Under the pieces are notes generated by a model. It saw only the letters and a list, made by a program, of their open reading frames with translations, searched no databases and was not told the DNA's origin. DNA of 64,000 nt from Hymenobacter piscis (lineage in GTDB: Bacteria > Bacteroidota > Bacteroidia > Cytophagales > Hymenobacteraceae). A program made the translations under genes and the position numbers. Shown here one piece after another: positions 1 to 7,855 of the stretch. The stretch is taken from assembly GCF_018760735.1 (NCBI RefSeq), contig NZ_JAHHZN010000008.1, positions 62,001 through 126,000 of the forward strand. The letters run 5' to 3'. Each line of letters opens with the position of its first letter. Positions within the stretch are counted from its first letter, which is position 1.

Positions 1-178
1 CGCTCATTTTCCCCGAATAAGCCGGCGGCCAATGCCGCCGTAAATTCCGGCAAACCGCACTGCACCCTTTACATGCTGATTTTCATGCGTTATACTAGGG
101 GCTTGGGATGACTTGACAACTCCTTTTTCTGAATGCAAGCTGCAGTAGCCGGCTGGTAAAATAAAGGCCAAAATTTTA
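1..178. other. Left edge, no supported gene
   Basis: No open frame here looks like a gene. A GGCGGC/GCCGCC hairpin lies near 25-42. On the minus strand an ATG at 7 preceded by GGGGAAA could be the start of a gene running off the left edge, but only two codons are visible, so it is not called. Confidence 0.3.
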
Positions 179-207
179 TTGCTTCTGCTTACGAACGGCT
201 ATATTTG
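179..207 (+). promoter_or_regulatory. Bacteroidetes-type promoter
   Basis: TTG at 179-181 and TATATTTG at 200-207 are separated by 18 bases, which fits the Bacteroidetes pattern TTG-N17-23-TAnnTTTG. Transcription would start near 214, about 100 bases before the ATG at 317. This argues against the in-frame ATG at 209 being the start. Confidence 0.6.
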
Positions 208-316
208 ATTGCCTTCCAATAGTCTATCTGCTTGCCAGATTCCTTACCCGGAGTTTGAGTCCGTTAGTTTTTTTTCTTCTGAGCCTGCCTTTTTCCTCAC
301 TCTTTACCTTTTTTCT

Positions 317-757
317 ATGCGTCTTTCTACTCCTGCTTCTCCTTTGCGCCGTTTTCTGCAAGTGGCCGTTCTGCTGCTGGCTCTGGTGGCTTTTGCCCCC
401 CGGCAGGCCCAGGCTCAGACCTGGCTGGTTTCTACTGATGCCTACGTTAAGCTGGGCGTAGTGGACAAATTCGGCCAGTTGGGCGCTTATACGGCCAAGT
501 TTGTGGTAATCAACCAGCGTACCGGCAAGGAATACATTTTGACCAAGGAAATTCCCAAGGGTCAGAACGGGATTGATGTGGTGTATCCGTCGCCTGCTTC
601 GGAAGCTGATTATTTTAAGGCGGCTTCGGGCGAGGCAGGTACGGCCGCGGCGGGTAGTTACCTGTGGGAATGCCAGGTAAACGGCAAAAAAGTAGTGGGC
701 GGACGCTTCAGTTTCTCGGAAGTAGCCAACGACGTAACCATGGTGGGGCGCAACTAG
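317..757 (+). CDS. Small secreted protein of unknown function
   Basis: This 146-residue protein begins with an arginine-containing n-region, a hydrophobic stretch (about residues 13-25) and an AQAQ cleavage-like site near residue 32, so export to the periplasm or surface is expected. The mature part is about 110 residues and rich in Val, Gly and Lys, with no cysteine pair or catalytic motif that I recognise. An ATG at 209 is in frame, but the extra residues do not look coding and lie at or before the predicted transcription start, so 317 is chosen. It stands alone between its own promoter (179-207) and terminator (798-833). Function unknown. Confidence 0.75.
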   Translation: MRLSTPASPLRRFLQVAVLLLALVAFAPRQAQAQTWLVSTDAYVKLGVVDKFGQLGAYTAKFVVINQRTGKEYILTKEIPKGQNGIDVVYPSPASEADYFKAASGEAGTAAAGSYLWECQVNGKKVVGGRFSFSEVANDVTMVGRN

Positions 758-797
758 GCCTTCTTTCCTGCTCGCTCACCAACCCCTGATTCTCGGA

Positions 798-833
798 AAG
801 CCTGGTGTTGCAGCATCAGGCTTTTTTGTACCC
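798..833 (+). terminator. Rho-independent terminator
   Basis: The arms AGCCTGGTG and CATCAGGCT pair with one G-U wobble around a short loop and are followed by six T. It ends the transcript of the secreted protein at 317-757. Confidence 0.65.
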
Positions 834-926
834 GCCCCGGCCGGTGGCGTTACTTTTTGGCGGTTCCGCCCGTACACGTAGGCCTGCCCGACGACGTGCG
901 CCGGGCCCCGGTCAACCCCTTGCCTT

Positions 927-1235
927 ATGCCCAAGAAATCCTTTTCCGAACTCATCAGCAGCCCCGGCATGCCCGTGCTGGTCGATTTTTACGCCGACTG
1001 GTGCGGCCCCTGCAAAACTATGGCGCCCATTCTGGAGCAGGTCGCCCAGCAGCACCAGGGTAAGCTTAAAGTCATCAAGATTGACGTGGACAAGAACCAG
1101 GCAGTGGCCCAGCAGTTCCGGGTCCAGAGCATCCCCACGCTGATTTTGTTCCACAAGGGCCAGCCTGTGTGGCGGCAGGCCGGCGTGGTGCCCGCCGCCC
1201 AGATCAGCCAAGTAGTGCAGGGCGTGGGCCAGTAG
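927..1235 (+). CDS. trxA: Thioredoxin
   Basis: A 102-residue thioredoxin, the usual length for the cytoplasmic protein disulfide reductase that takes electrons from thioredoxin reductase and passes them to enzymes such as ribonucleotide reductase and peroxiredoxins. The active site WCGPC is at residues 25-29, preceded by the buried Asp region (VDFYADW), and the cis-Pro loop SIPTL is near residues 68-72. There is no signal peptide, so it acts in the cytosol. It is a single gene: the upstream neighbour ends at a terminator and the TonB receptor downstream has its own -7 box. Family assignment is secure; whether it is the main thioredoxin cannot be told from this window. Confidence 0.93.
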   Translation: MPKKSFSELISSPGMPVLVDFYADWCGPCKTMAPILEQVAQQHQGKLKVIKIDVDKNQAVAQQFRVQSIPTLILFHKGQPVWRQAGVVPAAQISQVVQGVGQ

Positions 1236-1314
1236 CGGCAAAATCCGGCACCGGGGCAACTTTTCGGGCCCTGGCCGCTTTCCTTCGGGGGAGCGAGGTT
1301 CCCCGGGGCCGCCG

Positions 1315-1322
1315 TACCTTTG
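1315..1322 (+). promoter_or_regulatory. Promoter -7 box of TonB receptor
   Basis: TACCTTTG is an exact match to the Bacteroidetes -7 motif TAnnTTTG, 25 bases before the ATG at 1347. No clear TTG -33 element is visible at the right distance. Confidence 0.5.
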
Positions 1323-1346
1323 CGGGGCCCCATACGGCTGGATTAA

Positions 1347-3692
1347 ATGACGCTACGGTTCTTATTGCTTGGTTTCTTTATCGGGTTCTGCACGCTGCTG
1401 CCCCCGGCCGCGCAGGCCCAGGTACGCCACACGCTCAGCGGCCTGGTGCGAGCCACCGGCACGGCCGAAACCCTGCCCGGGGCCACCGTGGCCGTGCCCG
1501 CCCTGGGCCTGGGAGCCACCGCCGACGCCCAGGGGGCCTATTCGCTGACCCTGCCCGCCGGCCGCCACCAGGTGGTGGTGTCCTTTATCGGCTACCAAAC
1601 CCAGACCCGGGAGCTGAACCTGACCCGCGACCAGCGCCAGAATTTTCAGCTGGCCGACGCCGGCAACCAGCTTGGCGAGGTGGTGGTGCAGGGCAGCGGC
1701 ACGCTGGAGCAGAAACTCCAGACTACCCAAATGAGCGTGGAGCGCCTCACGGCCAAGGAGGCCAAGCTGCTGCCGGCCCTGTTCGGGGAAGTGGACATTC
1801 TCAAAACCCTCCAGCTCAAGCCCGGCGTGCAGAACGGCGGCGAAGGCACCAGCGGCCTGTTCGTGCGCGGCGGCTCGGCCGATCAGAACCTGGTGCTGCT
1901 CGACGATGCGCTGGTGTACAACCCCAGCCATTTGTTCGGGCTGTTTTCGGTCTTCAACCCCGATGCGGTGCAGTCGGTGGACTTGTACAAGGGTGGGTTC
2001 CCGGCCCAGTACGGCGGCCGGCTCTCCTCGGTGGTGGATGTGAAGCTGCGGCCGGGCAACCCCGAGAAGTTCACGACCAGCGGCGGCATCGGCCTGATTT
2101 CGTCCCGCCTGACGGTGGAAGGGCCCATCAAGAAAGGCAAGGGTGCGTTTCTGGTTTCGGGCCGCCGCACGTACTTCGACATCTTCACCCGCCAGATCAA
2201 CAAGCTCACCGAGGACGACCCCGACTCCAACCCCATCCCCGACTACTACTTCTACGACCTCAACGCCAAGGCCAACTACAAGCTCGGCGACCGGGACGAA
2301 CTGTTCCTTTCGGGCTACCTGGGCAACGACGTGTTCGGGTTTAACTCCCCCAACGGCTTCAACTTCGATTTCAGCTGGGGCAACAAGGTGGCGGCGCTGC
2401 GCTGGAGCCATCAGTTCAACCAGCGCCTGTTTCTGAACACCACCACCTCCTACACCGGCTATAAGTACAGCATCAGCAACCGTCTCGACCAGTTCGCCTT
2501 CAATCTGTCCTCGGATATCCGCGACTTCACCCTGCGCTCCGACCTCGACTACCGGCCCAACGACCGGCACACGCTGCGCTTCGGGGCCACGGCCACGGCT
2601 CACCGCTTCGGCACGGGCCGCCTGCGGGCCGGCTCCGAGGACGGCCGTCTGAATCTGGGCTCCGACATTACGTACGACGGTCAGGAAGCCGCCCTGTACG
2701 CCTCCGACATCTACAAACCCTCCGACAAGTGGCAGTTTGAGTACGGGCTGCGGGCCTCGGGCTTCCGCTCGGGCCAGGATCAGTATGGCGGCCTGGAGCC
2801 CCGGGCGGCGGCGCGCTACTCGCTCACGCCCAACGTCTCGCTCAAGGGCAGCTACGCGCTCATGTATCAGTACGTGCACTTGGTCACCAACTCCGGGGCT
2901 TCGCTGCCCACCGACATCTGGTATCCCTCGCGCCAGTCGGTGCTGCCGCAGCGCAGCCAGCAGGTGGCGGCGGGCGTGAGCTGGCTGCTCGGCGACGGGC
3001 GCTACCTGCTCACCAACGAGGTGTACTACAAGTGGGCCCAGCGCCAGATCGACTTCAAGGACGGCGCCCAGTTGTTCGTGAATCCCGACCTCGACTCGGA
3101 ATTCCTCTTCGGCAAGGGCTGGGCCTACGGCGACGAAATTTACCTGGAGAAAAAGCAGGGCCGCACCACCGGCTGGATCGGCTACACCCTTTCCTGGACC
3201 AAGCGGCGGTTTCCGCCCCAGCGTGGCACCTCGGGCATCAACAACGGCGACACCTTCTTCCCCACCTACGACCGGCGCCACAACCTGACGGTGGTGGCGC
3301 TGCACAGCCTCTCCGACCGGGTGAAGCTCACCGGCTCGTTCGTGTACAGCTCGGGCCAGGCCACCACCCTGCCCCTGGGCCGCTTTCTGTTTCAGGACGT
3401 GTACGGGGCCGATGCCGCCGCCGTGCCCATCTACCCCCAGCGCAATACCTACCGCCTCGCCCCCTACCACCGCCTCGATGTGGGCGTGGTCTGGCAGCTG
3501 CGGCCCAACCGCTGGATTCCCGAGTCTGACCTGACCTTCAGCGTGTACAACACCTACAGCCGCCGCAACCCCTACTTCGTGTACTTCGACCAGGTGAAAG
3601 ACCCCGAAACGGACCAGGTAACCAGCTTCCGGGCCCGGCAGGTGTCTTTGTTTCCGATTATTCCGTCGGTGACCTACAACTTCAAATTTTAA
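1347..3692 (+). CDS. TonB-dependent receptor with carboxypeptidase-like domain
   Basis: A 781-residue outer-membrane receptor. It has a signal peptide ending in AAQAQ (residues 1-25), a carboxypeptidase-regulatory-like beta domain (about 26-110), a TonB plug (about 130-240, with LFVRGGSADQNLVLLDD and the YGGRLSSVVDV end) and then a beta-barrel to a terminal aromatic strand ending NFKF. Such proteins take up large or scarce substrates using TonB/ExbBD energy. There is no SusD partner; the next gene, 9 bases downstream, is a DUF4249 lipoprotein, a recurrent partner of this receptor subtype. Substrate unknown. Start chosen because the signal peptide begins there and a -7 box lies just upstream. 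Confidence 0.9.
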   Translation: MTLRFLLLGFFIGFCTLLPPAAQAQVRHTLSGLVRATGTAETLPGATVAVPALGLGATADAQGAYSLTLPAGRHQVVVSFIGYQTQTRELNLTRDQRQNFQLADAGNQLGEVVVQGSGTLEQKLQTTQMSVERLTAKEAKLLPALFGEVDILKTLQLKPGVQNGGEGTSGLFVRGGSADQNLVLLDDALVYNPSHLFGLFSVFNPDAVQSVDLYKGGFPAQYGGRLSSVVDVKLRPGNPEKFTTSGGIGLISSRLTVEGPIKKGKGAFLVSGRRTYFDIFTRQINKLTEDDPDSNPIPDYYFYDLNAKANYKLGDRDELFLSGYLGNDVFGFNSPNGFNFDFSWGNKVAALRWSHQFNQRLFLNTTTSYTGYKYSISNRLDQFAFNLSSDIRDFTLRSDLDYRPNDRHTLRFGATATAHRFGTGRLRAGSEDGRLNLGSDITYDGQEAALYASDIYKPSDKWQFEYGLRASGFRSGQDQYGGLEPRAAARYSLTPNVSLKGSYALMYQYVHLVTNSGASLPTDIWYPSRQSVLPQRSQQVAAGVSWLLGDGRYLLTNEVYYKWAQRQIDFKDGAQLFVNPDLDSEFLFGKGWAYGDEIYLEKKQGRTTGWIGYTLSWTKRRFPPQRGTSGINNGDTFFPTYDRRHNLTVVALHSLSDRVKLTGSFVYSSGQATTLPLGRFLFQDVYGADAAAVPIYPQRNTYRLAPYHRLDVGVVWQLRPNRWIPESDLTFSVYNTYSRRNPYFVYFDQVKDPETDQVTSFRARQVSLFPIIPSVTYNFKF

Positions 3693-3701
3693 GCGCGGAT
3701 T

Positions 3702-4568
3702 ATGCGGATTCCTCTCATTTCGCGGATTTTGGATACGTGGCCGGTCCGCCTGAGCGGGCGGGCGGCCCGGCTGGCGGCGGCCGGCACGTTGCTGGCCGGC
3801 TGCGGGCTGCAGCAGGATATTGACGTGGTGCTGCCCGCCTACCCGCCCCAGCTGGTGGTGGAAGCCTACCTCGAAGACGGCCAGGTGCCGCGCCTGACCG
3901 TGACCGAATCGGTGGAATACCTGGCTACGCCTACGCCCCAGGTGCCCACCGACGTGACGGCCACCCTGCTGCTGCCCGACGGCCAGCGCCAGACGCTGCG
4001 CTTCGCCCCCGGCCTGGATGCGCGCACCGGCAAAGCCTACACCCACCTGGGCACCCAGGCCCTCACGATCCGGGCGGGCGAAACCTTCGGCCTCGACCTC
4101 ACCGATAGCCAGGGCCGCCGCGTCACCGGCACGGCCACCGCGCCCCAGCCCGTGCCCATCGATACGGTGGAGTGGAAGTTCAACGACCGGCCCGAGGAGC
4201 AGCGCGAGGCCTACCTGCTCACCCGCTTCCGGGACCCGGCCGCCACCACCGACTACTACCGCCTCCAGATTCACCGCGACAGTATTTCCCGGGAACCGGA
4301 GGTGGAATACACCGTGGAAGACCGCCTCAACAACGGCTCTGAGTTCTCCCTGGGCACCAGCTACCGCTTCGACCCCAATGACACCCTGCTCGTCACGCTC
4401 TACCACCTCGACCGGGCCTATTTCCAGTTTCTGCAGTCGGTGGAGGATGCGCGTAACGCCAACGGCAACCCCTTCGGGCAGCCCGCCGGCATCAGGAGCA
4501 CCGTTACGGGCGGGCTGGGCGTGTTTACGGTCCTCGTCTATGACCGGCGCCGGGTGATTGTGCGCTAG
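3702..4568 (+). CDS. DUF4249 lipoprotein
   Basis: A 288-residue protein with a signal sequence ending in a lipobox (LLAGC, Cys near residue 32), so it should be lipid-anchored, probably at the outer membrane. The body, with PPQLVVEAYLEDG near the start and the TPTPQVPTDVTATL segment after it, fits DUF4249, a beta-rich domain encoded next to TonB-dependent receptors in Bacteroidetes. It starts 9 bases after the receptor gene and is surely co-transcribed with it. The inferred role is as an extracellular or periplasmic accessory to the receptor, as SusD is for SusC, but this is not proven for the family. Confidence 0.82.
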   Translation: MRIPLISRILDTWPVRLSGRAARLAAAGTLLAGCGLQQDIDVVLPAYPPQLVVEAYLEDGQVPRLTVTESVEYLATPTPQVPTDVTATLLLPDGQRQTLRFAPGLDARTGKAYTHLGTQALTIRAGETFGLDLTDSQGRRVTGTATAPQPVPIDTVEWKFNDRPEEQREAYLLTRFRDPAATTDYYRLQIHRDSISREPEVEYTVEDRLNNGSEFSLGTSYRFDPNDTLLVTLYHLDRAYFQFLQSVEDARNANGNPFGQPAGIRSTVTGGLGVFTVLVYDRRRVIVR

Positions 4569-4655
4569 TCGCACCGCGCCAGCCAGCGGGCGGCGTGCAA
4601 CCTTTCCCGGCCAGCTGGTATCCTGGCGGCAGTATTCATCCTATTTCCATTCCGT

Positions 4656-5093
4656 ATGCCCCGCTTACGCTTTCTATTTCCCGTTATGCTGCTCACGCTC
4701 GGCGCAGCCACCAGTTGTTCCCAGGACAAGGAAGACCCTACTCCGACTACGACGGATGGCTCTATCCTGAAAGCCCAGCTGGTGCAGAAGTGGCAACTGG
4801 ATGAAATTTACCTGAATGGTACCCTCTCCGCCAGCGGAACCAGTATCAAGGACCGCTACATCATCCAGTTCAAAGCCGACGACACCTACACCCAGACTCT
4901 GCTCAGCGACGGCACTGCCTTCAAGGGCACCTGGAAGCTGGAGCCGGGCACCGCCACGGTGCTGCACCTGACCGATCATAAGGGCGATGCCCAGGATTAT
5001 GTTATCGGGGCTTCTTCTGTTCGGGAGCTGCGCTACGCCCGGGTGAACAAGGAGGGCAAAACGGAGGAATTGCGCTTCAGCAGTACGCTGTAA
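4656..5093 (+). CDS. Lipocalin-like lipoprotein
   Basis: A 145-residue lipoprotein with a signal sequence and Cys in ATSCS near residue 21. After a Thr-rich linker, the motif QKWQLDEIYLNG and the later GTWKLEPG segment match the lipocalin-like beta-barrel families (lipocalin_4 type) of Bacteroidetes, in which a GxW motif opens the barrel. The ligand is unknown. It lies 87 bases after the DUF4249 gene on the same strand and ends at a strong bidirectional terminator, so it may be the third gene of the receptor operon. Another beta-sandwich is possible; the fold call rests on a short motif. Confidence 0.7.
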   Translation: MPRLRFLFPVMLLTLGAATSCSQDKEDPTPTTTDGSILKAQLVQKWQLDEIYLNGTLSASGTSIKDRYIIQFKADDTYTQTLLSDGTAFKGTWKLEPGTATVLHLTDHKGDAQDYVIGASSVRELRYARVNKEGKTEELRFSSTL

Positions 5094-5110
5094 AACCTCT
5101 TGCTTTCCCA

Positions 5111-5154
5111 AACCGAAGGCCGCCGCAGAATCTGCGGCGGCCTTCGGTTTTTCC
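5111..5154. terminator. Bidirectional terminator between convergent genes
   Basis: A nearly perfect 19-bp stem (arms 5111-5129 and 5131-5149, AACCGAAGGCCGCCGCA and its complement) is followed by a T-run on the plus strand. It lies between the convergent lipocalin-like gene and the phosphorylase gene and can serve both. Confidence 0.8.
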
Positions 5155-5171
5155 GGCGTACTATTCGCTTC

Positions 5172-5990
5172 CTAGAGCTTGGCCAGCACCGTTTTGATGA
5201 TGGCCGTCAGGCGGGGTTCGGCCACGGCGGCGGTGCGCAGGATATCAGCAATGTTGACCTTTTTGAGCTTGCCGGGGGCGCACAGGTCCGTGATGACGGA
5301 AATGGCCAGCACCGGCAGGCCCATGTGCACGGCGGCAATAACTTCGGGCACCGTGCTCATGCCCACGGCATCGGCCCCGATGGTGCGCAGGTAGCGGTAC
5401 TCGGCGGGGGTTTCGAGCATGGGGCCGGGCAGGGAGGCGTACACGCCGCGGCGGATGTATTCATCCAGGTTCAGGTCGCGGGCGGCTTCCTCGGCCAGGC
5501 TGAGCAGGCGCAGGTCGTAGGGCTCCAGCATGTCGGGGAAGCGCAGGCCCAGCTCGTCGAGGTTCCGGCCGATGAGCGGGTTGGTGGGCTGGAGGTTGAT
5601 GTGGTCCTCGAGCAGCATCAGATCCGCGTAGTCGTAGTCGGGGTGGAGGCCGCCGCTGGCATTGCTCACGAACAGGTTCTGGATGCCCAGCAGCTTCATG
5701 ACCCGCACCGGAAATACCACCTGCTCCATCGAGTAGCCCTCGTAGTAGTGGAAACGGCCGCGCATCACGAGCACCTTCTTACCCGCCAGCGTGCCCGCCA
5801 GCAGCTCCCCGGCGTGGCTCTCCACCGTCGAAACCGGAAAGTGCGGGATGTCGGCATAGCTGAAGCGGTGCTCAATTTCCACGTCCTCCACCAGCGCGCC
5901 CAGGCCGGTGCCGAGGATGATGCCCGCTTCGGGCCGGAAATCTTGGAGGGTTTGCTTGAGGTAGGCGGTGGCTTCGTGGAGTTGTTGCAT
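5172..5990 (-). CDS. Purine-nucleoside phosphorylase (trimeric family)
   Basis: A 272-residue enzyme that cleaves purine (deoxy)ribonucleosides with phosphate to free base and (deoxy)ribose-1-phosphate, for purine salvage in the cytosol. Visible motifs are GIILGTGLG near the N-terminus, GRFHYYEGY (phosphate/purine pocket), the SNASGG turn, EYRYLRTIGADAVGMSTVPE (PNP signature) and VITDLC. In mammalian enzymes an Asn that selects 6-oxopurines sits where Asp occurs in ITDLC; this may broaden specificity, which is inference. The ATG at 5990 opens the family domain; the upstream in-frame extension looks non-coding. It stands alone on the minus strand. Confidence 0.92.
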   Translation of the reverse strand: MQQLHEATAYLKQTLQDFRPEAGIILGTGLGALVEDVEIEHRFSYADIPHFPVSTVESHAGELLAGTLAGKKVLVMRGRFHYYEGYSMEQVVFPVRVMKLLGIQNLFVSNASGGLHPDYDYADLMLLEDHINLQPTNPLIGRNLDELGLRFPDMLEPYDLRLLSLAEEAARDLNLDEYIRRGVYASLPGPMLETPAEYRYLRTIGADAVGMSTVPEVIAAVHMGLPVLAISVITDLCAPGKLKKVNIADILRTAAVAEPRLTAIIKTVLAKL

Positions 5991-6199
5991 TATCGGTTTT
6001 GGTGGGTGGTTATTGGTTTTTGGCTGATTACCGTACGGAAAGGTCTGAAAAAAGAACCGTATGACTTCCGCCACTGGTTCGAACGGGTGAGAATCGGGCC
6101 TGTCCGGCCGCAATTCTCATCAAAAGCTCTGACATGGTACCTTTAGGCCCGCCGCGGCCCTGCTGCGGGACTTCCGCGTGTTCTCTGCCCGCCCGCTTT

Positions 6200-7840
6200 A
6201 TGGCCCTCCCCTCCTTGTCTGCCACCTCATTTCAGAGTTCACCCGTTACGTATCTAAAGCTTACCTATGAGAAGCGCCCCCTGATAGTGCGGGCCCTGGC
6301 CGTAGTGGCGCTGTACGGGCTGTACTTTCTGCTGGGTGGTGGCCTTACCGGCCAGCGGATGCCTTACGACGCAGGTGAATACTGGGAACTGGCTACTTCC
6401 TTCAGAGGCCCTGACCGGCAATTCTCTCTGCTCACTTACCATTATGCTATGCGCGGGTACTGCGCGGCACTGGTGCAGTTTCCGGCGTTGGTCGTGCGGC
6501 TGCTAACCAACAGCTCCATGCCCGTGGCTGCCAAAACAGCGGGTATTGGTTGGGCCGTGCTGTTAATGGCCTGGCTATTGCCCGCCTTGTGGCAAAGTAT
6601 AAAGCCGGGACGCCTGGACGGGCGCCGGTGGCTGGTATTCCTGCTGTTGAGCTTCGCCTTTTGGCGCGACCATTTCAGCTTTTCGCTTACCGATGTGCCA
6701 GCCCTGACCCTGCTGCTACTAGCGCTATGGAGTCTGAGCCGATCTGCTGTCGTGTGGTGGTTGGTAGCGGGTCTGAGCCTGGCAGCGGCGTTCAACAGCC
6801 GGCCTGTTTACCTGGCCTCTGTGGTACCGGCCCTGGGGCTGGCCGTGTGGTGGAGCAGTCAGCATCCTTCCCGGCAGCGGGTTGGGCGCTGGGTAGCGCT
6901 GTTACTTGGCCTGGCCCTGGTGATGAGCCCGCAGCTGCGGATCAACCAGCTTCACTTTCAGCGCAACACCCCATTCGTGCTGGCTCGTATCGATCCGAAG
7001 GTGGATGCCTATCTATACCTTCAGCAGCTTACCTGGGGCACGCGTATTCTGCGCTATGATACCAGCCTGGAGCACCGGCTCTTCTATGCTGATCCGGCGG
7101 GCGTTGCCTTGCTGCGGGCGAAAGGAATCGGGCAGTATGCGTCGTATGCCGAATATCTTGGCGTGGTGGCGCGGCACCCGCTGAACTTTGCCTTCCGATA
7201 CCTGCGGCACCTCTTCAATGGCCTCGATGTTCAGCAGCCCGCGCCCTATTTGCTACGAAGCTACGGCTGGGAAACGCCATGGGTGCAACTACTGAACTAC
7301 TCGGCACTGGGTATTGCGCTGGGCTTAATCCTCCTCACCCCGCCCCGCCGCTGGCTTACGCTGCCCCGGGCACTCCTGCTGCTGGCCATTCTGATACCTT
7401 GCCTGGCCAGCGTACCCACCGCCATTGAAGTCCGGTTTCTGCTGCCTTTGCACCTGCTGCTGCTCTGGCTCACGGCCTTCTGCTTTTCGCCCTCCCGATG
7501 CCGGCTTGCGCTGGCTGCCAGTCCCAGGCAGGCGCTAGTCATGCTCCTGGCAGCAGTAGTATGGCTGGGAGGATGTTTCTGGCTGTCGGCGGCTACTTTC
7601 CGGAACCTGGCCCCCGACACCGGCGAACTGCTGGCCCTTTATGCACCGCCGTACCTGCCGGCTGTCTGCTCTACGCCCCCCCGCTCCGGGGCCGGCAATG
7701 CGGCCTGCTGCAGGTCGGAAGCCATACGGACTGGGTGGATCAGAGCCCCGCAGAGTCAGGGCCTAATTGGGGTTGAAGGGCCGGCAGCAACTACAAGCGG
7801 GTGCTCCGGGCAGAATTTCTCGCCCGGAACACCCGCTTAA
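6200..7840 (+). CDS. Polytopic membrane protein, glycosyltransferase-39-like
   Basis: About 546 residues with roughly ten hydrophobic segments. After the first membrane helix comes GQRMPYDAGEYWELA, with an Asp in the first outer loop, as in GT-C membrane glycosyltransferases that use lipid-linked sugars. That is a topological resemblance only; substrate unknown. The ATG at 6200 is preferred to an in-frame ATG at 6134 whose extra residues look non-coding. The last ~50 residues (Cys, Pro, Ser rich) look unnatural and follow a run of seven C at 7676-7682; shifting frame there gives a stop at about 7776, before the terminator. As written, the gene runs into the terminator stem, so a frameshift or sequencing error is possible. 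Confidence 0.6.
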   Translation: MALPSLSATSFQSSPVTYLKLTYEKRPLIVRALAVVALYGLYFLLGGGLTGQRMPYDAGEYWELATSFRGPDRQFSLLTYHYAMRGYCAALVQFPALVVRLLTNSSMPVAAKTAGIGWAVLLMAWLLPALWQSIKPGRLDGRRWLVFLLLSFAFWRDHFSFSLTDVPALTLLLLALWSLSRSAVVWWLVAGLSLAAAFNSRPVYLASVVPALGLAVWWSSQHPSRQRVGRWVALLLGLALVMSPQLRINQLHFQRNTPFVLARIDPKVDAYLYLQQLTWGTRILRYDTSLEHRLFYADPAGVALLRAKGIGQYASYAEYLGVVARHPLNFAFRYLRHLFNGLDVQQPAPYLLRSYGWETPWVQLLNYSALGIALGLILLTPPRRWLTLPRALLLLAILIPCLASVPTAIEVRFLLPLHLLLLWLTAFCFSPSRCRLALAASPRQALVMLLAAVVWLGGCFWLSAATFRNLAPDTGELLALYAPPYLPAVCSTPPRSGAGNAACCRSEAIRTGWIRAPQSQGLIGVEGPAATTSGCSGQNFSPGTPA

Positions 7841-7842
7841 AA
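7795..7842. terminator. Terminator between convergent genes
   Basis: Sixteen-base arms (AAGCGGGTGCTCCGGG at 7795-7810 and its near-complement at 7823-7838) pair with one mismatch. It lies between the membrane protein and SppA, which converge here, and overlaps the apparent 3' end of the former. Confidence 0.6.
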
Positions 7843-7855
7843 TCAGCCCGTTACT

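Noticed and set aside
1..7. Minus-strand ATG at the left edge
   Set aside because: Only two codons are visible.
1362..4574. A very long open frame antisense to the TonB receptor and DUF4249 genes
   Set aside because: It is a by-product of GC-rich codon bias in the real genes; the sense frame has signal peptide, plug and barrel, and the antisense translation is low-complexity His/Gly/Val-rich.
6134..6199. Upstream ATG for the polytopic membrane protein
   Set aside because: The extra 22 residues (Pro/Cys rich) look non-coding; ATG at 6200 precedes the natural start.
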